DNA of 64,000 nucleotides from CALJFL01 sp039964455 (GTDB lineage: Bacteria > Pseudomonadota > Gammaproteobacteria > Pseudomonadales > Halieaceae): assembly GCA_039964455.1 (NCBI GenBank), contig JBDVXK010000013.1, forward strand, positions 186,001 through 250,000, given 5' to 3'. This document shows, piece after piece, positions 44,528-52,295 of this stretch. How positions within the stretch are numbered: the first letter of the stretch is position 1; every line of letters begins with the position of its first letter. The position numbers and the translations under genes were made by a program. The notes below the pieces were generated by a model. The model was given only the letters and a program-made list of their open reading frames with translations. It was not told where the DNA came from and made no database searches.

Positions 44528-45014
44528 ACTCATTCCAATCCTGCTGCTGACCTTTTGCTCATTGACGTCGGCCGAGCCGGTTGACCTGAAGAAAGTTGGC
44601 GAGGCCGAGCTGCGCGTTCTCTTCTGGTCCATCTATAACTCAACGCTTTACAGCGCTGACGGCCAGTACAGTGAGGGGCAGCGACCCCTGCAGCTGAAGA
44701 TCCAGTACCTGCTGGACATCGACTCCGAAGCCCTGGTGGAACGCACAGGAGAAGAGTGGAGCTCTCAGGGGATGAATCACGAGCGCCAGCAACAATGGCT
44801 GGATGCGCTCGCCACACTGTGGCCTGACGTCAGCAAAAATGACGTGCTTACACTCGATATTGACGAGCAGGACCGCAGCACCTTTTATCGTAACGGTGAG
44901 TTACTCGGCGTTATTGAAGACCCTGAATTCGGTGACAGCTTCACCGGCATCTGGTTATCTCCCACCACAACTCGACCAAAGCTGCGACTGGCTCTGACCG
45001 GGCAGCAGAACTAA
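44520..45014 (+). CDS. Chalcone-isomerase-like secreted protein (GTG start)
   Basis: The 164-residue protein has a signal peptide (HRLIPILLLTFCSLTSA) followed by a compact domain with the chalcone isomerase-like pattern found in bacterial periplasmic proteins: VGEAELRVLFWSIYNSTLYSADG, LKIQYLLDIDSEALVERTGEEW and FTGIWLSP. Plant-type catalytic residues are not evident, so a lipid- or ligand-binding role is as likely as catalysis. It starts with GTG, with GAGGGGGAG upstream, and overlaps the DUF2878 gene by eight bases, so the two are coupled. Confidence 0.78.
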   Translation: MHRLIPILLLTFCSLTSAEPVDLKKVGEAELRVLFWSIYNSTLYSADGQYSEGQRPLQLKIQYLLDIDSEALVERTGEEWSSQGMNHERQQQWLDALATLWPDVSKNDVLTLDIDEQDRSTFYRNGELLGVIEDPEFGDSFTGIWLSPTTTRPKLRLALTGQQN

Positions 45015-45105
45015 TCTCGAAAAAAAGTATTTCCCCGATAGATTCACGCGCGCTGGCGCTCTAAACTGTCGCCCTGATTCCTATAAAACCAGAGGCGGTT
45101 ATCTC

Positions 45106-45399
45106 ATGGATATTTTCGCGCTGATCGTCATTCTGATCATCGTAGCGGCGGCCATCTGGATCGTCGTCACGCTAGGCTCTCTACCAGGCCAGATTGCAAA
45201 AGAAAAACATCACCCGCAGGCTGAGGCAATCAATATTCTCGGCTGGATAGGCATTCTCACTCTGGGCGTAAGCTGGTTTGTAGCCATCGTATGGGCCTAT
45301 GCCAAACCTCCAGGCGCAGTTAATGCAGAGTTGCTAAATCGTATCTCTGAGCTTGAAACCCAAGTGGCTGAGCTCAGCTCAGAGGAGGCGCAACAATGA
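45106..45399 (+). CDS. DUF3302-family small membrane protein (YiaW/YibI type)
   Basis: The 97-residue protein has two transmembrane helices (about 3-26 and 45-66) flanking a conserved loop with LPGQIAKEKHHPQAEAINILGW, then a short predicted coiled coil (ISELETQVAELS). This matches DUF3302, a family regularly encoded directly before an HlyD-type subunit, as it is here. The stop overlaps the next start as ATGA, so the two are translationally coupled. Confidence 0.85.
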   Translation: MDIFALIVILIIVAAAIWIVVTLGSLPGQIAKEKHHPQAEAINILGWIGILTLGVSWFVAIVWAYAKPPGAVNAELLNRISELETQVAELSSEEAQQ

Positions 45400-46385
45400 T
45401 CGCTTTTCTTGTCATCTGTTACAGCCTTCTCTACGTCTTGTTGTTCAACAAGCTAAAGTTAATTCCCAAGACCAACAGCGCAATCTCGGCATTTGTCGGC
45501 GGCGGTGTAGTCTTGATAGGCGCCGTGGTTTTTGCCTGGTATACCTTTTCACCTGTTAGCCAGGACGCACGCCTGCACCGCTACATCATCCCGATCGTTC
45601 CCAACGTCAAGGGACTGATTCAGGACGTTGAAGTCCAGGCATACAAGCCGATGGAAAAAGGTGATGTGCTGTTTCGCATCGACCCAAGTCGCTATGAATT
45701 CAGCGTCGCGCAAGCCAAGGCCTCAATCGCTCAATTTGAAGCTCAACGAACCCTGGCAGAGCTGCAGGTTGAACGGGCCCGGAACCTGTTAAAAACGCAA
45801 GCGGCTGCACAAGTTGATCTGGATCGCTGGATCGCCGAACTGGACGCGGCTACGGCGGCTATTGCAAGCGCCGAGGCCCAACTGGGTAATGCAGAATGGG
45901 AGCTGGAAGAAACCGTGGTTCGGGCACCTGCTGACGGCTATGCCGTTAATGTGGTGATCCGTCCTGGCTCTTTCGCCGGGGTCGTAGGCGTCGCGGCTAC
46001 GCTGCCCTTTATCTCAACTGAGGATAACGAGATTATGGCCAGCTTCAGCCAAAGTGCCATTCGCAACATCCAGGTGGGCGATGAATCGGAGTTCACATTT
46101 TTTCATCGACCAGGGCAAGTCTACTCTGGCACAGTCAGTCACATAATCGGCGTCAGCGCTTCGGCACAAACAACCGCAAGTGGTCAGTTGCCAACATTCA
46201 ATAGTGCACCACCAGATCGCTGGGTAGTGAGGATGCAGTTTGACGACCAGGACGTCGCGAAAAGCCTGCCACAGGGTACCGCGGGTACCGCGACTGTCTA
46301 TACCCAGCGTGGCAAGCCCGTGCATATCATCAGCAAGGTGGTGATGCGAATCAACGCATGGATGGCCTACCTGACCAGCCCCTAG
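45396..46385 (+). CDS. HlyD-family membrane-fusion protein (YiaV/YibH type)
   Basis: The 329-residue periplasmic adaptor starts with two hydrophobic segments, then has a lipoyl-like half domain (VPNVKGLIQDVEVQAYKPMEKGDVLFRIDP), an alpha-hairpin rich in Ala/Gln/Glu (about 105-170) and the second lipoyl half with TVVRAPADGYAVNV. It would bridge an inner-membrane component to the outer membrane. No pump gene is adjacent; its partner is the DUF3302 protein. Family knowledge links YibH/YiaV to envelope stress or drug tolerance only weakly. Confidence 0.86.
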   Translation: MIAFLVICYSLLYVLLFNKLKLIPKTNSAISAFVGGGVVLIGAVVFAWYTFSPVSQDARLHRYIIPIVPNVKGLIQDVEVQAYKPMEKGDVLFRIDPSRYEFSVAQAKASIAQFEAQRTLAELQVERARNLLKTQAAAQVDLDRWIAELDAATAAIASAEAQLGNAEWELEETVVRAPADGYAVNVVIRPGSFAGVVGVAATLPFISTEDNEIMASFSQSAIRNIQVGDESEFTFFHRPGQVYSGTVSHIIGVSASAQTTASGQLPTFNSAPPDRWVVRMQFDDQDVAKSLPQGTAGTATVYTQRGKPVHIISKVVMRINAWMAYLTSP

Positions 46386-46395
46386 CAACAGGGTC

Positions 46396-46428
46396 GGATG
46401 TGCTGGCAGCGATCAGGCCAGCGCATCC
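46396..46428. terminator. Inverted repeat at the HlyD/SulP 3' junction
   Basis: Two 12-base arms (46396-46407 and 46417-46428) pair with one wobble around a nine-base loop that includes the SulP stop codon. It is the only structure between two convergent genes and lacks a T-run, so a terminator role is possible but not certain. Confidence 0.45.
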
Positions 46429-47978
46429 TCGGCAACAAAGTACTGGGGATCTTCAATCACATTAACCTCGACCAGGCTGCCGGCCTTGGTCAGCAGCTTC
46501 TTGCATTCGGCGCTCAGGTGCACCAGGTGCAGGGTCTTACCGCTGTTTAAAAACCGTTCCGCCAGCGTATCAATGGCCTCCAGGCCTGAGTGATCACAAA
46601 CACGCGAACGCGCAAAGTCCACAACAACATCATCATTGGCGTCGGCTGGATCGAACTGTTCCAGGAAGCTGGTAACCGAACCGAAGAACAAAGGCCCTAT
46701 CACCCCGTACACAGTAGAGCCCTTGTGATCTTCACGCGCTTCCACTCGAATATGCTTGGCGTGATCCCAGGCAAACACCAGTGCTGAAACGATAACCCCA
46801 ACAATAACCGCTACGGCTAAGTCAGTCGCTACCGTCACACCGGAAACAAGAACGAGCACCAATGCGTCGCTGCGCGGCACCTTGCGAATCACCCGAAAGC
46901 TACTCCATTCAAACGTACCAATAACCACAATAAACATCACGCCAATCAGTGCGGCCAGCGGAATCTGTTCAATCAGAGGCGATGCTACGAGGATGAAAAG
47001 CAACAGGAACAACGCCGCAGAGATGCCCGACAAACGTCCGCGGCCGCCGGAGTTCACATTGATCATGCTCTGGCCAATCATGGCACAGCCACCCATGCCG
47101 CCAAAGAAGCCAGTCACCGTATTGGCAACGCCCTGCCCTACGCACTCTTTATTACCGCGGCCACGGGTTTCGGTAATTTCATCTACCAACCGCAAAGTTA
47201 GCAGCGACTCGATCAAACCAATCGCCGCGAGGATCAGCGAGTAGGGGAAAATAATCACCAGTGTTTCCCAGTTCAAGGGAACACTTGGAATATGAAAGCT
47301 GGGTAACCCACCCTTGATGGATGCCACATCGCCAACGACCCGCGTGTCCAGGTTGAGGCCAAGCACCAGCAAGGTCACAACAACGATCGCTACCAGTGAT
47401 GACGGTAACGCCGTGGTGAGCCGCGGCAGAAAATGGATTATCGCCATGGTCATCATTACCAGGCCAACCAACATATACAGCTGACTCCCTTCCAGCCAGG
47501 CCACATCCAGAATACTGTTTTCCATAAAGGTGCCGGCCAACCAGCCTGCTTCGCCCGCGTTACCAAACTGGCTCAACTGGGCGAGGAAAATAACGATGGC
47601 CAGACCATTCACAAACCCCAGCATTACCGGGTGCGGAACCATGCGAATGAACTTACCCAACCGCAGGGCGCCGGCGGTAATCTGCAGCAGACCCATCAGC
47701 ACAACGGTCGCGAAAAGATATTCCACCCCGTGATCAGCAACCAGCGCCACCATCACCACCGCGAGCGCGCCGGTAGCACCGGAAATCATTCCCGGACGAC
47801 CGCCAATCACCGCGGTGATAAGCCCGACCATGAACGCCGCGTAAAGTCCCACCAGAGGCTCTACGCCGGCGACAAACGCAAACGCCACCGCTTCCGGCAC
47901 CAGTGCCAACGCCACCGTCAGCCCGGAGAGCAGGTCGTTCTTGGCGCTGGTTACCTTACTGGGTTTTATCTCAAACAT
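46413..47978 (-). CDS. SulP-family anion transporter with STAS domain
   Basis: The 521-residue protein combines about 10-12 transmembrane segments with a C-terminal STAS domain (about 415-505, VVVDFARSRVCDHSGLEAIDTL). Early SulP motifs are LSGLTVALALVPEAVAFAFVAGV and GLYAAFMVGLITAVIGGRPGMISGATGA. SulP carriers move sulfate, bicarbonate or other anions, usually with sodium or protons. Context (convergent with the HlyD gene, no sulfur genes) does not fix the anion; marine homologues include bicarbonate carriers. Confidence 0.9.
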   Translation of the reverse strand: MFEIKPSKVTSAKNDLLSGLTVALALVPEAVAFAFVAGVEPLVGLYAAFMVGLITAVIGGRPGMISGATGALAVVMVALVADHGVEYLFATVVLMGLLQITAGALRLGKFIRMVPHPVMLGFVNGLAIVIFLAQLSQFGNAGEAGWLAGTFMENSILDVAWLEGSQLYMLVGLVMMTMAIIHFLPRLTTALPSSLVAIVVVTLLVLGLNLDTRVVGDVASIKGGLPSFHIPSVPLNWETLVIIFPYSLILAAIGLIESLLTLRLVDEITETRGRGNKECVGQGVANTVTGFFGGMGGCAMIGQSMINVNSGGRGRLSGISAALFLLLFILVASPLIEQIPLAALIGVMFIVVIGTFEWSSFRVIRKVPRSDALVLVLVSGVTVATDLAVAVIVGVIVSALVFAWDHAKHIRVEAREDHKGSTVYGVIGPLFFGSVTSFLEQFDPADANDDVVVDFARSRVCDHSGLEAIDTLAERFLNSGKTLHLVHLSAECKKLLTKAGSLVEVNVIEDPQYFVAEDALA

Positions 47979-48148
47979 CGTTCAATCTCACGCAATAGCC
48001 GCCCCTGCCCAATGAACAGCGAGTGACGTAAAAATTCAGTTAACCAGTCGGCGAGGGGTTGTTGTTATGCGACGATTGGGAAGGTCGCGAAGTGTAGTGG
48101 AGTGGCGAGTAGGTGACAATCGCTAATAGTGGGCTGATCGTGTTGTTA

Positions 48149-48343
48149 TTACCGTTGACTAGCGGGCAATGTATCCACGACCACAAAGCCTGGATTTGCA
48201 GATTGGTTCATGTCCGCATCAGCAGCGGAGTGGGCATTGCTTGTGGCGACAAAAAAAGAAGCGGCCACAAAGACAAGAGCCAGCCCAACAATCGGGATAG
48301 ACGTCGTACTTGATTGCAAATGCTCTGGTTTACGCTGATCCAT
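48149..48343 (-). CDS. Small single-helix membrane or secreted protein, hypothetical
   Basis: A 64-residue frame starts at ATG 48343 with GAGGA six bases upstream. It has a short charged N terminus (MDQRKPEHLQSS) and one hydrophobic stretch (IPIVGLALVFVAASFFVA) followed by a polar tail. That layout is a signal or anchor, and the ribosome site is good, so I treat it as probably real. I do not recognise a family. The 170 bases between it and the SulP start, and the 180 bases on its other side, hold no gene I can support. Confidence 0.45.
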   Translation of the reverse strand: MDQRKPEHLQSSTTSIPIVGLALVFVAASFFVATSNAHSAADADMNQSANPGFVVVDTLPASQR

Positions 48344-48525
48344 GGCTCCGTCCTCTGTCACCTGGGTTTCTTGTCCAGGCCCTTATCTAAGCACATCAAA
48401 TCCCTTCGTGCCCAAGTAAACAGCCAAAAGGCGCATCTGGTCACAGTTGAGGAGGCAAAAGTCGTAAATATCGGTTTTTTTGATTTTTGTCATTAACCCA
48501 TTTTTTAACCGGAACTGGGGCCGAT

Positions 48526-50139
48526 TCAGGCACTAATATTCAGCCCATTCAGGTATTCCTGCAGGCGCTGCTCAGCCTGTTCACCAAACAAAAGTTCGCA
48601 GGCCTCACGCAGGCCGGGAGCTGCCGCAATATCCCGGTTTCGCACCACCAGTTCGATCTTGGAGCGTCTGCGCATAAAGTCCTCCAGCCGGACGATCATT
48701 TCCCGGCGCGCGGCCAGCTCAATTTCACCGCGCGTGTACTCGGCGTTTTCAAGAAGCAGCTCCACCTGACTTTCATCCTCCCGGATACGCTCGAGCAGGC
48801 CAAAGGCCGACTCGCCATAGCGTCGCCAGAAGCGCTCCGATAAGGGCTCTGAGGAACTGGGGTCGGTCATGTCATCTAGCTTCATACGCCTGGCCTGGAT
48901 CATGAACTCATCGCGCAGATCCTTGCCCGGCTCTCCATACCAGTGATTGTCAGGCTCTGGGACCTCAACACCGAGAGCAGCAACCTGCTCGGCCACCTCA
49001 TCACCAACATTCAGGCAATCGGTGAGCTTGCCGCCAAAAATACTCATGTGACGCTTGGCATCATCCACTTCAATAACGTGCTTGCGCGACAGCTGTACCC
49101 AATCGGCCACACCCCCTTCACCCGCCACAGCCAGCGGTCGCACCCCAACACGCTCGGCGATAATGTCATCGCGGGTCAACGGCCGCTCCAGGTCCAACAG
49201 GGCATTGCAGTTGCTGAGGACAAAGTCGCGATCCTCATTGGTAACCTCTACCTCCGGTGCCTCTACCTGTGTGTCGGTGGTGCCGATGCAGGTTTTGGGG
49301 CCCATTGGAATCAGGAAGAACAGGCGACCGTCACTGGCGAAGAAAGTCAGCACTCGCTGATTGTCGGTGAGGCGGTCAACAATCAGGTGTATACCCTTGG
49401 AAAACAGGTGCCGATACTCTGTCTCAATCTCAGCCTCTGTATTGACCGTGTCGGCATACGGGCCCGCCGCATTGATCAACACCTTGGAGCGAATGGTAAA
49501 ACGCTCGCCCGTCTCCTGATCCGTGGCCTGCGTGGTCCAGCGGCCATCGGCAAAAGTGGAGCTGTCAGCGCTGACGTAATTCGCTGCGATACAGCCATAG
49601 CTCAGGCTTCGGCGAATAAAATTGAAGACAAAGCGCGCATCATTGTCGTAAAGATAGCAGTCGGAATACTCGAGGCCACCTGCCGCTTTGCTTGTGTTGA
49701 TTTCGGGCTCGGCATCTTCAATCGTGCGGGCCGTCAGGTAGCGCGGCGGCCGGGTGACACAGCGCCCCATCAGCCAATACAACACGCTACCAAGGAAAAC
49801 GAAAAACGACCAGAAGCGAAACCCCCGCTGTATGGTGGTAAAGAAACGTATCTCTTTAACGGTTGAAGGATAGGCCCGCATCAATTCATTGCGCGACTTA
49901 CATAGTTTGTTGACCAGCAGGTACTCATGGGATTCCAGATATTTGATACCGCCCCAGGCGAGGTTGGAGGAATTGGAGCTAACCCCGGACGCGAAGTCTT
50001 CGCGATCAATGAGCGCCACCCGCACGCCGCGCCCGGCCAGGGACGCCGCACTGACTGCGCCATTAATTCCACCGCCAATAATCAGGACGTCGAAGTCCTC
50101 TTCCCGCAGTTTTTCCAGGTTGCTGTCACGCAACGTCAT
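48526..50139 (-). CDS. glpD: GlpD-like FAD-dependent glycerol-3-phosphate dehydrogenase
   Basis: The 537-residue flavoprotein would oxidise glycerol-3-phosphate to dihydroxyacetone phosphate at the inner membrane and feed quinones. It has the Rossmann motif VLIIGGGINGAVSAASLAGRGVRVALIDRED near the N terminus, SSNSSNLAWGGIKYLE where classical GlpD reads SSRSSKLVHGG-type sequence, a GPKTCIGTTDT block, and a C-terminal helical domain. A hydrophobic segment (WSFFVFLGSVLYWLMG) is unusual. ATG 50139 is preferred since AGAGG lies seven bases before it; ATG 50145 would be too close. It belongs to a divergent GlpD subgroup, so the substrate call is slightly less certain. It lies 37 bases after a LysR gene. 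Confidence 0.82.
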   Translation of the reverse strand: MTLRDSNLEKLREEDFDVLIIGGGINGAVSAASLAGRGVRVALIDREDFASGVSSNSSNLAWGGIKYLESHEYLLVNKLCKSRNELMRAYPSTVKEIRFFTTIQRGFRFWSFFVFLGSVLYWLMGRCVTRPPRYLTARTIEDAEPEINTSKAAGGLEYSDCYLYDNDARFVFNFIRRSLSYGCIAANYVSADSSTFADGRWTTQATDQETGERFTIRSKVLINAAGPYADTVNTEAEIETEYRHLFSKGIHLIVDRLTDNQRVLTFFASDGRLFFLIPMGPKTCIGTTDTQVEAPEVEVTNEDRDFVLSNCNALLDLERPLTRDDIIAERVGVRPLAVAGEGGVADWVQLSRKHVIEVDDAKRHMSIFGGKLTDCLNVGDEVAEQVAALGVEVPEPDNHWYGEPGKDLRDEFMIQARRMKLDDMTDPSSSEPLSERFWRRYGESAFGLLERIREDESQVELLLENAEYTRGEIELAARREMIVRLEDFMRRRSKIELVVRNRDIAAAPGLREACELLFGEQAEQRLQEYLNGLNISA

Positions 50140-50176
50140 CGCCATACCTCTTGTTCTCTGGAGCACATCGTCTGTT

Positions 50177-51064
50177 TCAACGGGCCCAAAAATTTTCACA
50201 CAATTCTATAAAGCTGCTCGCACTGTCGCTGAGGCTCTTGCCGGAGCGAAAATATAAGCCCACCTGTTTCTCTATGCGCCCGAATGACAGGTCGTCCATG
50301 ATAGTGAATTCACGGCACTGATGGTGTTCCCGCAGCAATCTACCATCGATAAAGGTAACGCCCATGCCCTGGGCGACCATATGGATGCGCAGAGACAAAC
50401 TGCTGACCTCCCAAACCGCACTGAACTGATCGCGCAGCCGTTGTATAGAAGGTCGCATATCCGGGTTGTCCAGCGCCGACGCAATCAGCGGAGTCTCCTT
50501 CAGCACCCGCGCATCGCCGGCGATCATCCGCTCGTAATGCGGGTGCAGAGGGCTCACCACCAGGTGCCGGGAATCACTGTACAAGGGAATACGGTCGAAA
50601 GCAGGCATGTGCTTCTGGAACGGGCCCATGCCCAGCTCAACATTGCCTGCCAGCACGGCGTAAATAATAGACCGGCTGGGCATTTCAACGATTTTCATTC
50701 GCACAGCGGGGTTCTGTTGATAGTAAGCGCTAATTAACTCTGGCGCATAAAAGCGATTAATAGAAGCACTCAGGGCGATATCCAGGCTCTGGGAGCCGCC
50801 CATACGCAGGCGCTGAATATCCTCCAGCGCCTGCTCTTCGTCACGCAAAACCTCTACCGCATGGTCAAACAGGCGCCGTCCTGCTGCGGTCAACTGCAGG
50901 CTCTTGCCGCGCTCCACCAACACGGTCTCCAGCTTGTTCTCCAGACCGGCTACCGCTTGCGAGATCGCCGACTGGCTCAGGTGCAGCGCTTCCGCGGCTC
51001 GATTGAATCCACCCTCCTCGATCACCGCCCGGAAAGCACGTAGTTCGCTATTCTCCAGCCTCAC
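50177..51064 (-). CDS. LysR-family regulator divergent from a citrate-synthase paralogue
   Basis: The 295-residue protein has the LysR winged helix (RAFRAVIEEGGFNRAAEALHLSQSAISQAVAGLENKLETVLVERG) and an effector domain (LDIALSASINRFYAPELISAYY). It is divergent from the citrate-synthase-family gene across 97 bases that contain a perfect T-N11-A palindrome at 51091-51103 and a second palindrome at 51114-51133. Autoregulation and control of that gene are likely. The GlpD-like gene follows on the same strand after 37 bases and may be part of its transcript. Confidence 0.87.
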   Translation of the reverse strand: MRLENSELRAFRAVIEEGGFNRAAEALHLSQSAISQAVAGLENKLETVLVERGKSLQLTAAGRRLFDHAVEVLRDEEQALEDIQRLRMGGSQSLDIALSASINRFYAPELISAYYQQNPAVRMKIVEMPSRSIIYAVLAGNVELGMGPFQKHMPAFDRIPLYSDSRHLVVSPLHPHYERMIAGDARVLKETPLIASALDNPDMRPSIQRLRDQFSAVWEVSSLSLRIHMVAQGMGVTFIDGRLLREHHQCREFTIMDDLSFGRIEKQVGLYFRSGKSLSDSASSFIELCENFWAR

Positions 51065-51090
51065 ATAAGTCTCGCTAATACTTTTATAAG

Positions 51091-51103
51091 TGAGTTTAAC
51101 TCA
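51091..51103. promoter_or_regulatory. LysR-type operator candidate, perfect T-N11-A palindrome
   Basis: TGAGTTTAACTCA is a perfect 13-base palindrome with T and A eleven bases apart, the classic LysR box form, placed between the LysR start (51064) and the citrate-synthase-like start (51162). Confidence 0.65.
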
Positions 51104-51113
51104 ACTAATGATC

Positions 51114-51133
51114 TCACAGTTCCTATACTGTGA
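51114..51133. promoter_or_regulatory. Second palindrome in the LysR/citrate-synthase intergenic region
   Basis: TCACAGT, six bases, ACTGTGA: perfect 7-base arms. It overlaps the likely promoter of the citrate-synthase-like gene and may be the activation half of the operator. The half-site order is the reverse of a CRP site. Confidence 0.45.
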
Positions 51134-51161
51134 AAAATTCACATTCAGGAGTCATTTCGAG

Positions 51162-52289
51162 ATGAGTATGGAGCAAGGCGTATTTTCCAGTGATCTGGCT
51201 GGCATCGTGGTGGGTGAAACCGCGATTTCAGATGTGCAGGGTGACAAAGGCCTGCTGAGCTATCGCGGCATCGACATCAATGAGTTGGTGGAACAGCCAT
51301 TTCATCGCGTGGTCTGGCTGGTACTGTTTGGCCAGTGGCCTACTGCCACCCAGGAGCAAAGCCTCAGTACATTTATGCGCAGCCACAGCGCGCTGACCGA
51401 TAAGGAACAAGCGTTGCTGCAGCACGTGCCACCTGGCTTGCACCCCATGCTGGTTTTGCAAGGCCTGCTACCCCTGCTGGAACTGCCCACAACACACAGT
51501 CTGGACATTCAGGACAGTGCCGAAGACGGACTCTTCCTGGCGGCCAAGGTCTCAGCACTGATCGCTGGCTACTACCGGCTGTCGCGGGGTGAGCAGATTC
51601 TTGAGCCTCACCACGAAAACGGATTTCACCAGGACTTCCTCTACCGGTTCCACGGAAAGACACCTTCGGACGAAGCCATCAAAATGCTGGATGCCGCGCA
51701 GATTCTGCAAATGGAACACAGCTTCAACGCCGGCACCTTTGCCGGGCGCGTGTGCGCCAGTACGCTGGCTCCCATCCAGTCTGTGCTGTCGGCGTCCATA
51801 GGCACACTGTTCGGCAAGCTACATGGCGGCGCCGACCAGGCGGCACTGGAGATGGCAATGGCGATAGGCGCAGCCGATAAGGCCGATGCTTATGTGGAAG
51901 AGTGTCTCGCCAACAAGGTAAAGATCATGGGTATGGGCCACCGGGAATATCGCACGGTTGACCCCAGGGCGAAGATTCTCAAGCCAATGGCTCAGGAGCT
52001 GTGTAAAAACGCCGACAGTCGCGAACTACTGGCAACGCTCATCGCAGTGGAAGCCGCCTGCCAGCGCACCTTCGCCAAGCAGGGCAAGGAAATCTGGGCA
52101 AACGTGGAATTCTACAAAGGCGCGGTCTTTCACAGCCTGGGTTTACCCGCCGACTACTTCACCGCCATGTTTGCCATGGCTCGGGTCTACGGCTACATCG
52201 CGCACTTTCTCGAGTTCCGCGAAGACAGCCGCCTGATACGGCCGCGCGCCCGTTACCGGCCAGACACTGCAACAGACGCAGCAGCTTAG
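51162..52289 (+). CDS. Citrate/2-methylcitrate-synthase-family protein with Asp-to-Glu change
   Basis: The 375-residue protein has the citrate synthase fold: SYRGIDINEL near the start, MEHSFNAGTFAGR, the KLHGGADQAAL block with catalytic-type His221, GMGHREYRTVDPRAKIL with His260, and the C-terminal NVEFYKGAVFHSLGLPADYFTAMFAMARVYGYIAH. In typical enzymes the residue at position 316 is the catalytic Asp (NVDF); here it is Glu (codon GAA). The ATG at 51162 has AGGAG ten bases upstream; an ATG at 51090 is not favoured. It probably condenses an acyl-CoA with an oxo-acid, but the substrate may not be acetyl-CoA plus oxaloacetate. It is divergent from its LysR regulator. Confidence 0.85.
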   Translation: MSMEQGVFSSDLAGIVVGETAISDVQGDKGLLSYRGIDINELVEQPFHRVVWLVLFGQWPTATQEQSLSTFMRSHSALTDKEQALLQHVPPGLHPMLVLQGLLPLLELPTTHSLDIQDSAEDGLFLAAKVSALIAGYYRLSRGEQILEPHHENGFHQDFLYRFHGKTPSDEAIKMLDAAQILQMEHSFNAGTFAGRVCASTLAPIQSVLSASIGTLFGKLHGGADQAALEMAMAIGAADKADAYVEECLANKVKIMGMGHREYRTVDPRAKILKPMAQELCKNADSRELLATLIAVEAACQRTFAKQGKEIWANVEFYKGAVFHSLGLPADYFTAMFAMARVYGYIAHFLEFREDSRLIRPRARYRPDTATDAAA

Positions 52290-52295
52290 GCAAAA

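Noticed and set aside
48943..49866. 307-codon open frame opposite the GlpD-like gene
   Set aside because: Antisense to a complete flavoprotein with clear motifs; composition is that of a shadow frame.
51114..51133. CRP site at the LysR/citrate-synthase gap
   Set aside because: Half-sites are in reverse order (TCACA then TGTGA), so it does not fit the CRP consensus; kept only as a palindrome.
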